Source: DATKLX01 sp035542155
Lineage (GTDB): Bacteria > Chloroflexota > Anaerolineae > Anaerolineales > Anaerolineaceae
DNA: 21,346 bases
Assembly (NCBI GenBank): GCA_035542155.1
Contig: DATKLX010000199.1
Location: 1-21,346 of the forward strand
Direction: 5' to 3'
The translations under genes were made by a program, and so were the position numbers. Below the pieces are notes generated by a model, which was not told the DNA's origin, made no database searches, and worked only from the letters and a program-made list of their open reading frames with translations. This document shows positions 1 through 6,151 of this stretch, in pieces (positions within the stretch are counted from its first letter, which is position 1; every line of letters starts with the position of its first letter).

Positions 1-1242
1 GGGCACGCTGGTATTGGCGACGGCATGAACGAGCTTGGCGCCGTCCCTGGCGATCCCGCCGGCTTCATACTGCCGGCCGACCATAAAACCAGTGATGTTC
101 TGAAGGAAGAGGAGAGGGATGTTGCGCTGCTCGCAAAGCTCGATAAAATGGGTCCCCTTCAGGGCGCTTTCACTGAAGAGGACCCCATTATTGCCGAGGA
201 TGCCGACCGGGTAGCCGTAGATGCGGCTGAACCCGCAAACCAGAGTTGTTCCGTAGCGGCTTTTAAATTCACGGAACTGACTGCTATCGACCAGGCGAGC
301 GATCAACTCGCGAACGTCGTAGGTCTCGTGGAAGGTGGTGGGGAGGATGCCGTAGATTTCCTCGGCAGGGTAGAGGGGCTCCTCGGGGGGGAGAAGGTCG
401 AGTGTTTGCAGCCAGGTCGGAGTTTCGCGGCCGCCGGCCCTGGGCAGGCTTTCGATAATGCCGCGGCAGATCTCCAAAGCGTGCTCGTCGTCCTCAGCAA
501 AATGATCGGCCACACCGGAGAGGCGGGTGTGAACGTCCGCGCCGCCCAGGTCTTCGGCGGAAACATCTTCTCCAGTGGCAGCCTTAACGAGGGGCGGACC
601 GCCGAGAAAGATCGTCCCGGTACCCTTGACGATGATGGTCTCATCGCTCATCGCCGGTACGTAGGCTCCCCCGGCGGTACAGGATCCCATCACCACCGCA
701 ATCTGAGCGATGCCTTTAGCGCTCATACGGGCCTGGTTGTAAAAAATACGCCCAAAATCGTCAGCATCGGGGAAGACTTCATCCTGCATGGGAAGAAAGA
801 TCCCACCCGAATCGACCAGGTACAGGCAGGGCAGATAATTTTGTTCGGCGATCTCCTGGGCGCGGAGGTGTTTGCGCATGGTTAGCGGAAAATAGGATCC
901 ACCCTTGACGGTGGCGTCGTTGGCAACGATCATTACCTCGCGGTCCGCGACGCGGCCAATGCCGGTCACCAAACCTGCGCCGGGAGCCTGGTCTTCATAG
1001 ATACCCCATGCAGCCAGCGGGGAAAGCTCGAGGAAAGGCGAGCCCGGGTCGAGGAGGTGGTCGATACGGTCGCGGACAAAAAGCTTACCCTGTTCCTCGT
1101 GGCGCCGGCGGTATTTGGCCCCGCCGCCCTGGCGGATTCTGGCGAGGCGTTCGCGGAGCTCCCCGGCCAGGGCGCAGTGATAAGCCTGATTCTTCTTAAA
1201 CTCAGGGTCACTGGTTGAGATGGCGGATTGAAGCGTTTCCAC
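1..1242 (-). CDS. mccB: Methylcrotonyl-CoA carboxylase carboxyltransferase (beta) subunit, 3' end outside window
   Basis: Biotin-dependent acyl-CoA carboxylase carboxyltransferase subunit. It would move CO2 from carboxybiotin to 3-methylcrotonyl-CoA (leucine/isovalerate degradation) in the cytoplasm. 414 codons are visible and the frame is open to base 1, so the C-terminus is missing; family members are about 530 residues. Landmarks typical of MCC-beta and the related geranyl-CoA enzymes are SGGIFLPMQDEVFPD, VMGSCTAGGAYVPAMSDE, GTIFLGGPPLVKAATGE, GNNGVLFSESALKG and NITGFMVGRQYEAGGIA, in this order. The start is GTG at 1242: an in-frame TGA lies four codons upstream and GAGGA sits 6 nt before it, so no earlier start is possible. 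It begins 44 nt after fixX and is probably the last visible gene of that operon. The biotin carboxylase (alpha) subunit is not in the window and may follow to the left. Geranyl-CoA carboxylase is the main alternative. Confidence 0.93.
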   Translation of the reverse strand, partial: METLQSAISTSDPEFKKNQAYHCALAGELRERLARIRQGGGAKYRRRHEEQGKLFVRDRIDHLLDPGSPFLELSPLAAWGIYEDQAPGAGLVTGIGRVADREVMIVANDATVKGGSYFPLTMRKHLRAQEIAEQNYLPCLYLVDSGGIFLPMQDEVFPDADDFGRIFYNQARMSAKGIAQIAVVMGSCTAGGAYVPAMSDETIIVKGTGTIFLGGPPLVKAATGEDVSAEDLGGADVHTRLSGVADHFAEDDEHALEICRGIIESLPRAGGRETPTWLQTLDLLPPEEPLYPAEEIYGILPTTFHETYDVRELIARLVDSSQFREFKSRYGTTLVCGFSRIYGYPVGILGNNGVLFSESALKGTHFIELCEQRNIPLLFLQNITGFMVGRQYEAGGIARDGAKLVHAVANTSVP

Positions 1243-1286
1243 TATTTTTCCTCACGGTTTTTGAAGAACTCATTCTCGAAGCGCTG

Positions 1287-1571
1287 CTAACCGCTGCGGT
1301 AGACAACGCCGAAACCGCCGCGCGGGTAGAACCAATCCAGGGCATCGGAAGGGCAGGCGACCTTACAGGTGCCGCATTCGAGGCAGCCTGCCCAATCAGC
1401 AACGATATGGCCATTCTGCTCGCTGTATACATTGGCCGGGCAAACGAACAGGCAGGCCAGATCCTTGCATTTGACCCGGCAAATATCCTCGTGTACTTCG
1501 ATATGAGGATGGCCCTCATCTAATTCGTATTTATTCACCCCTAACCGTTCGGAAACGGACATTTTATTCAT
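1287..1571 (-). CDS. fixX: FixX ferredoxin-like protein
   Basis: 94-residue iron-sulfur protein that accepts electrons from FixC in the FixABCX complex. The N-terminal part (RLGVNKYELDEGHPHI) closely resembles E. coli FixX as I recall it, and the C-terminal YPRGGFGV stretch is also typical. Eight cysteines form two sets: C31, C35, C40, C44 followed by Pro, and C63, C66, C69, C73 followed by Pro (CLECGTCKVACP). The second set is a standard [4Fe-4S] motif; the first could hold another cluster, which is inference. The ATG at 1571 overlaps the fixC stop by 4 nt (ATGA), which indicates translational coupling and decides the start. Confidence 0.93.
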   Translation of the reverse strand: MNKMSVSERLGVNKYELDEGHPHIEVHEDICRVKCKDLACLFVCPANVYSEQNGHIVADWAGCLECGTCKVACPSDALDWFYPRGGFGVVYRSG

Positions 1572-2878
1572 AAAGAACGAACTCCTGAAAACAAATCTCT
1601 GACCAGGTCAAACAGCGACACACCGTTCTCGCGGGCGCTGCGAGAAAACATGGAGACCAGGTGTTCCCTGGGGACGGCATGGTGGGTGTAAATCTGGCGC
1701 ATCAGATCGGTGAGCATCGCGGGGTAAGCGTGATAGAGGCGGTCGTTGCTAAAAAACTCGGGGGTACGCGCGTAGGTGCGCATGTCCGCCAGGACGAAGG
1801 ATTTTTCCAGCTTCTGAGCATAGTCGCCCAATCCGCCGGTGCTGAAATCATTCCTGGCGCGCGCCTCGAGGATCGCCTCCGCTGCGGCGGCGGCAGAGCC
1901 GATAGCCAAGTCCATGCCGCGGATGACAAAACCGTTATTGACTCCCAGGCCGGCAGCATCGCCGACGACCAGGATGCCATCCGCGACCAACCGGGGCATC
2001 ATCGCAAGGCCACCTTCGGGGACGAGGTGGGCGCCATATTCGACCAGCTTGCCGCCTTTGACCAGGCCCGCGATCATCGGTTGAGATAGGAAATCCTCGA
2101 TCACATCGCCGGGCTTGAGCTTATTCTGAACCAGATCGTCCAGGCGCATCACCAGGCCGGCGGAGATCGTGTCCAGGTTGGTGTACAAGAATCCACCGCC
2201 GGCGACGCCCTGGGTAGCATAGCCGACGATGGCATAGGCAGCGCCTTCGCGTCCATCGAGACGGAAACGCTCTTCGATCGTTTCGCGGGGCAGGGCGATC
2301 AGTTCTTTGACCCCTACACCGACCTGGTGGGTGGGTATGCGCCCACGCAATCCGGCCTCCTGGGCGAGAAACGAATTGGCTCCATCAGCGGCTATGACAA
2401 CGTCGGCGAGCATCTCTTCTTCACCGGCGGCGATACCGATTACCTCTCCCTGGTGGCCGCGGAGCACCCGGTCGACTCGGATCCTGGGGACGAGGATCGC
2501 TCCGGCGGCTTCGGCCTGTTCGGCCAGCCAGCGGTCAAATTTTCCGCGCAGGACGGTGAAGGCGTTATATGGTGCCTTGCTGAAGGCCTCATCTTTGTAA
2601 TCAATGTTGAAATGGGCGCTGCCGGTCATAAAGATGACTACCTGGTTGGTGATGCAGCGCTCGACCGGGGCTTCTTCCCAGAAATTGGGGAGGATTTGAT
2701 GCAAGCTGTGGGTGTAAAGGACGCCCCCGCTGAGGTTTTTGCTCCCGGGGTATGGCCCGCGCTCTATCAGCACCACCTGCAGCCCTTGCCGGGCAAGCAG
2801 ATAAGCGGCGGTGCTCCCGGCCACCCCCGCGCCAACGACGATCACGTCGAACTTATCTACGGAAGTGTGGTCGGTCAT
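1568..2878 (-). CDS. fixC: FixC flavoprotein (ETF:quinone oxidoreductase-like)
   Basis: 436-residue FAD protein of the ETF-QO/FixC family, expected at the membrane face, passing electrons between the FixAB flavoprotein, FixX and the quinone pool. Near the N-terminus is the dinucleotide-binding fold VIVVGAGVAGSTAAY, then ERGPYPGSKNLSGGVLY. Mid-protein GGGFLYTN and later GDAAGLGVNNGFVIRGMDLA are typical of FixC. Length matches the family (about 430). The frame stays open upstream to 3148, but that part overlaps fixB and gives no family-like sequence. The ATG at 2878 overlaps the fixB stop as ATGA and places the Rossmann motif at the usual distance. It ends in a second ATGA overlap with fixX. 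The similarity I can recall is strongest to enterobacterial FixC. Confidence 0.94.
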   Translation of the reverse strand: MTDHTSVDKFDVIVVGAGVAGSTAAYLLARQGLQVVLIERGPYPGSKNLSGGVLYTHSLHQILPNFWEEAPVERCITNQVVIFMTGSAHFNIDYKDEAFSKAPYNAFTVLRGKFDRWLAEQAEAAGAILVPRIRVDRVLRGHQGEVIGIAAGEEEMLADVVIAADGANSFLAQEAGLRGRIPTHQVGVGVKELIALPRETIEERFRLDGREGAAYAIVGYATQGVAGGGFLYTNLDTISAGLVMRLDDLVQNKLKPGDVIEDFLSQPMIAGLVKGGKLVEYGAHLVPEGGLAMMPRLVADGILVVGDAAGLGVNNGFVIRGMDLAIGSAAAAAEAILEARARNDFSTGGLGDYAQKLEKSFVLADMRTYARTPEFFSNDRLYHAYPAMLTDLMRQIYTHHAVPREHLVSMFSRSARENGVSLFDLVRDLFSGVRSL

Positions 2879-3840
2879 GGTTTGCGATTTTTCAGCGCCT
2901 CTGATAAAAGGGGTACCAGGGTATACAGGTCGCCAACCAGGCTGTAATCGGTCTGGGAGAAGATCGGCGCGTTGGCGTCCTTGTTGATTGCCACCACCAT
3001 GCGTGACATGCTCATCCCGACCGTATGCTGGACCTGGCCGGAGACACCGACCCCCACGTACAGATCTGGCCTGACCTGAGCGCCGGAGACACCGATGTAC
3101 CGCTCGCGTGGCAGCCAATTCAGGCCTTCGGCGATGGGCCGGGTGCAAGCGATCTCGGCGTTCAAAGCGCGGGCAAGATCCTCAACCAGGCTCAGATCCT
3201 CTTTCTTGCCCACTCCTCGCCCAACGCAAACGATCTTTCTGGCGGCGACGAGGTTGACCGGCGCCGCCATACGGACCTTACGATCGCGGAGGGTCACCTG
3301 CCATTCTGGCTCGACCAGCTCAATTTTTTGGATATCGCCGCCGGCAGGATGGCCAAGGCCAGGGGAAACAAAGACTCCCAGCCCGGCTGTAGCCAGGATG
3401 GTCTCTCCGCGCGGCTTTTCCAGGCGCACTGCCCCCCCGCCGAAGATCATGTGGCGGGCGAGAAGCTCGCCGTCCTGGTAGGTGAGCTGATTGACGTCGG
3501 TAATGACGGTCGTGCCCAGGCGGGCCGCCAGGCGGCCAGCGACCGCGCGCCCGCGGCGCGTGGTTCCGATCAGAACCAGTCGCGGTTTTTGGTCCTCGAT
3601 CTGGCGGGCCAGGGTCGGGACGATATTCTCAACCGGAACCTCCGAACCCAACGGGTTCTCCAGCCAGAGAACGCGGTCGGCGCCATACTGGATGGCTTCT
3701 TCGGCTTTCTCACGCGAGCCGTAGATCACCGCGGTGAGCCTGCCGCCCACCGCGGGGAGAAGGCTTCGCCCGCCTCCAATCAGCTCGGCGGTGAAGGAGG
3801 GTTTTTCTGAAAATACCCAGATCTCGCTGAATTCTGCCAC
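2875..3840 (-). CDS. fixB: FixB, electron transfer flavoprotein alpha subunit
   Basis: 321-residue alpha subunit of an electron transfer flavoprotein; with FixA it forms the soluble flavin heterodimer that trades electrons with acyl-CoA dehydrogenase and with FixC/FixX. The N-terminal domain has GTTRRGRAVAGRLAARLG. The C-terminal FAD domain carries CVGRGVGKKEDL, RPIAEGLNWLPRERYIG, LYVGVGVSGQVQH and AINKDANAPIF, the usual ETF-alpha series. The start is GTG at 3840 with AGGAGG about 5 nt upstream, 9 nt after the fixA stop. The gene ends in a 4-nt overlap with fixC. Similarity is to the Fix type rather than the respiratory EtfA; this is judged by eye. Confidence 0.95.
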   Translation of the reverse strand: MAEFSEIWVFSEKPSFTAELIGGGRSLLPAVGGRLTAVIYGSREKAEEAIQYGADRVLWLENPLGSEVPVENIVPTLARQIEDQKPRLVLIGTTRRGRAVAGRLAARLGTTVITDVNQLTYQDGELLARHMIFGGGAVRLEKPRGETILATAGLGVFVSPGLGHPAGGDIQKIELVEPEWQVTLRDRKVRMAAPVNLVAARKIVCVGRGVGKKEDLSLVEDLARALNAEIACTRPIAEGLNWLPRERYIGVSGAQVRPDLYVGVGVSGQVQHTVGMSMSRMVVAINKDANAPIFSQTDYSLVGDLYTLVPLLSEALKNRKP

Positions 3841-3849
3841 GTCTGCCTC

Positions 3850-4629
3850 CTAGAGGATCCCTTCTTTTTGGAGCGCATCTACCAGGGACTGCACTGCTTC
3901 CGCGGGCTTGCCCTCCAACACGACTTTTTTCCGCTCTACGTGAGGCGGGGCTTGAACAGCGACGATTTCACTATGCGCTTTGACCGTTCCACCCTGTACA
4001 TCGATATCGGTCAGGGTCCACTCTGTGACCGGTTTTTTGCTGGCCTTAAGGATCTCTTTCAAACTGGGCAGACGGGGCAGGGCGATATCTGTGGTGACAG
4101 AGAGCGCCGCAGGCATGGAGGTCTCGAGGACTTCGATCTCATCTTCCAGGCTGCGCTCGACGACCAGCCTGCCATCTTCCAGGTCGATTTTGCTGATGGC
4201 GTTGAGGGTAGGGATGCAAAGCAACTCGCCAACCTGGAGACCGACCTGTTGAAAATAGAGATCGGCGGATCCCTCGCCAAACAGGATCAGGTCGAAGGAG
4301 CCCATCTTGCGGACCGCCTGGGTAAGCACCCGGGCAGTGACGGCCGTATCCGCGCCAGCCAGGGCATCGTCGACAACCAAGTAGAGCTCGTCCGGGCCGC
4401 GCGACAGCATATCTTTCTTGAGCTTGGAATTAGAGATCTGCCGCGGGCCAACACTGAGGGCCATGACTTTTCCGCCAGCCGCCTCGGCCAGGCGCATGCC
4501 AGCCTCAACGGCCTGCAGGTCGAAGGGGCTCAAAATCCATTCGGCTCTTTCGACCGAAATGGAGCCATCGGCGCGGACCACGATATCGCTGGCGTCCGGG
4601 GTGGGTTTATAACAGACGATGATGTTCAT
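3850..4629 (-). CDS. fixA: FixA, electron transfer flavoprotein beta subunit
   Basis: 259-residue beta subunit of the Fix electron transfer flavoprotein, partner of FixB. Motifs that resemble E. coli FixA are MNIIVCYKPTPD at the start, KKDMLSRGPDELYLVVDD, FGEGSADLYFQQVGLQVGE, ERSLEDEIEVLE and LPSLKEILKASKKPV. Length is as expected (about 256). The ATG at 4629 overlaps the stop of the acyl-CoA dehydrogenase gene by 4 nt (ATGA), so the two are translationally coupled. Whether this pair bifurcates electrons or works as a plain ETF cannot be settled by reading; the cai-like features argue for a role with an acyl-CoA/enoyl-CoA couple. Confidence 0.95.
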   Translation of the reverse strand: MNIIVCYKPTPDASDIVVRADGSISVERAEWILSPFDLQAVEAGMRLAEAAGGKVMALSVGPRQISNSKLKKDMLSRGPDELYLVVDDALAGADTAVTARVLTQAVRKMGSFDLILFGEGSADLYFQQVGLQVGELLCIPTLNAISKIDLEDGRLVVERSLEDEIEVLETSMPAALSVTTDIALPRLPSLKEILKASKKPVTEWTLTDIDVQGGTVKAHSEIVAVQAPPHVERKKVVLEGKPAEAVQSLVDALQKEGIL

Positions 4630-5777
4630 TTGCGGGCCTTTTTGAGGAGCTGTGGGCCAGCGATGTTATACATAATCTCATCGGTCCCACCGCCGATGCG
4701 CATCAGGCGCACGTCGCGCCAGAGGCGCTGGATGCGCTGGTCCATCATATACCCCAGACCGCCGAAAATTTGCATGGCATCGTCGCAGACCTCGAAAGCG
4801 GCCTGAGCGACATACAGCTTGCAAAGTGCGTTCTCGACCCGGACGGACATCTGGTTGTCCATCATCCAGGCGACCTTGTAGGTGAGGTTTTTCATGTTCT
4901 CGATCTTGAGAGCCATATCGGTGATCTTGTGCTGAATGGCCTGGTAGCTTCCGATCGGCTGGCCAAACTGGACGCGCTGGTTCGCATAGAAGGAAGCGTC
5001 TTCGTAGGCTGCCTCGGCTGCTCCCAGGGAAGCGGCTGCCAGGGCGAGGCGCTCGATCTCAAAATTAGCCATGAGCTGCTGCCATCCACAGTTTTCTGCG
5101 CCGATCAGGTTCTTTCGGGGAACGCAGGCATGATCGATGAATACCTCGTACGTTGGGACGGTCCACCAGCCAACCTTATCTAGGAGATGGAAGCTCAGGC
5201 CAGGGGTATTGGTAGGGAGGAGCCACATCGAGATGGATTCGTATGGGTTTTCCCCATTCTGGTCACGAGTCATGAGCATGATGTATCTGGCTATGCCGGA
5301 AAGTGTGCAATACATTTTCTGCCCGTTGAAAATGACGTTATCGCCTTCATACGTTGCGGAAGTCTTCAGGGCTGCCGAATCGGAGCCCGCCTGGGGCTCA
5401 GTGATTCCAAGTGCGATGGGGGGGTCGCCGCGGACAAATCCTCCCAGAACCTCGGCTCTCATTTCCGCCGAACCGAATTGGAGGATATCCCGAATGGTGA
5501 TCATGCCCAGGGAATAAATGATCCCCAGCGGGAAGGCATATTTTCCCAGGATCTCACAGACCAGGGTTTGGGTGAGGATATCCGCCGGAGTACCGCCATA
5601 CTGTTCAGGGATTCCTAAAGCGAGGATGCCGTTGTCCGCCAGGGCTTTCCAGGGTCTGGCGGGAAACTCGTGTTTTTCATCCAACTCAGCGATAGCGTTC
5701 TCAGGGGCTTCCCGCTCAAGGAGCTCAGTCAGGCTTTGCACCAGGAGCTCCTGCTCATCGGTGAATCGAAAATCCAT
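4626..5777 (-). CDS. Acyl-CoA dehydrogenase, CaiA-like (isovaleryl-CoA dehydrogenase or enoyl-CoA reductase candidate)
   Basis: 383-residue flavoprotein of the acyl-CoA dehydrogenase family and first gene of the fix operon. It begins MDFRFTDEQELL, with ALGITEPQAGSD (residues about 122-133) as the flavin/substrate motif, YANQRVQFGQPIGSYQAIQ, AMQIFGGLGYM and a C-terminal LMRIGGGTDEIM. The overall pattern recalls E. coli CaiA (crotonobetainyl-CoA reductase). At the C-terminal site where many family members have the catalytic Glu there is Gly (GGGTDE). A Glu at about residue 242 (FEIERLALA) could act as base, as in isovaleryl-CoA dehydrogenase. ATG 5777 is chosen because GGAAAGGA ends 8 nt upstream; the frame is open up to 5810. 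Substrate is inferred: isovaleryl-CoA/3-methylcrotonyl-CoA fits the neighbouring mccB, while reduction of an enoyl-CoA fits the Fix proteins. Confidence 0.9.
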   Translation of the reverse strand: MDFRFTDEQELLVQSLTELLEREAPENAIAELDEKHEFPARPWKALADNGILALGIPEQYGGTPADILTQTLVCEILGKYAFPLGIIYSLGMITIRDILQFGSAEMRAEVLGGFVRGDPPIALGITEPQAGSDSAALKTSATYEGDNVIFNGQKMYCTLSGIARYIMLMTRDQNGENPYESISMWLLPTNTPGLSFHLLDKVGWWTVPTYEVFIDHACVPRKNLIGAENCGWQQLMANFEIERLALAAASLGAAEAAYEDASFYANQRVQFGQPIGSYQAIQHKITDMALKIENMKNLTYKVAWMMDNQMSVRVENALCKLYVAQAAFEVCDDAMQIFGGLGYMMDQRIQRLWRDVRLMRIGGGTDEIMYNIAGPQLLKKARK

Positions 5778-5785
5778 ATGACCAA

Positions 5786-5793
5786 TCCTTTCC
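5786..5793 (-). promoter_or_regulatory. Ribosome binding site deciding the acyl-CoA dehydrogenase start
   Basis: On the minus strand this reads GGAAAGGA, 8 nt before ATG 5777. It supports the inner start over the open extension up to 5810. Confidence 0.7.
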
Positions 5794-5930
5794 AAAATTT
5801 CCCCACTCAAAATTTCGCGCCAATCTTTACTCGCAGGGCGGTGATGCGCAGCGGATAGGATAGCCCCACATTAGATATTTTATATCAACTTTGATCGATA
5901 CGATAAATTAACCCCTGTTCTTCCGTGCTT

Positions 5931-5966
5931 TTGCCAAGATCCAACCGACTCCAACGGATCTGGCAA
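5931..5966. promoter_or_regulatory. Imperfect inverted repeat in the divergent region
   Basis: TTGCCA-A-GATCC at 5931-5942 pairs with GGATCTGGCAA at 5956-5966 with one bulged A and a 13-nt loop. No T-run follows on either strand, so it is not an obvious terminator; operator or leader hairpin is possible. Confidence 0.4.
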
Positions 5967-5992
5967 GCTGGTTGCAACGGAAGATCAACGGA
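5942..5992. repeat. Short direct repeats CAACGGA at helical-turn spacing
   Basis: CAACGGA occurs exactly at 5952-5958, 5975-5981 and 5986-5992, and CAACCGA (one mismatch) at 5942-5948. The steps are 10, 23 and 11 nt, close to whole turns of B-DNA, as in tandem regulator sites. Function is inferred. Confidence 0.5.
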
Positions 5993-6140
5993 TTTGTTTT
6001 TGGTTTTTTGAAGGATCTTTATCCAGTTTTTATCCTGGCTTCATACGAGCTTTATCGCGTCTCTTAGAAAAACTCGATACAATTATATTGTCCCAATGGT
6101 TTTACCGAATGAACAGGTGATCCATTATTGCAAGTGGTCA

Positions 6141-6147
6141 AGAGGGG
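6141..6147 (+). promoter_or_regulatory. Ribosome binding site deciding the GGDEF-EAL start
   Basis: AGAGGGG, with 4 nt to ATG 6152. It favours this start over the TTG at 6128, which lacks a comparable site. Confidence 0.55.
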
Positions 6148-6151
6148 ATGC

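Larger units (their letters stand above)
5778..6151. other. Divergent intergenic control region
   Basis: 374 nt between the minus-strand acyl-CoA dehydrogenase/fix operon and the plus-strand GGDEF-EAL gene. No convincing gene is present. It is AT-rich compared with the flanking genes and should hold promoters for both directions. I could not find a clean sigma70 -35/-10 pair: TATAAA-like text on the minus strand near 5870 and TACAAT on the plus strand at 6078-6083 are weak -10 candidates without good -35 partners. It also contains four CAACGGA-like repeats (5942-5992) and an imperfect inverted repeat (5931-5966), listed separately. Confidence 0.6.

Noticed and set aside
25..885. Plus-strand open frame of 286 codons at the left edge
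   Set aside because: It lies opposite mccB, whose minus-strand translation shows the full series of carboxyltransferase motifs; the plus frame has no recognisable pattern.
2879..3148. N-terminal extension of fixC by 90 codons
   Set aside because: It overlaps fixB completely and reads as low-quality sequence; the ATGA junction and the position of the FAD motif fix the start at 2878.
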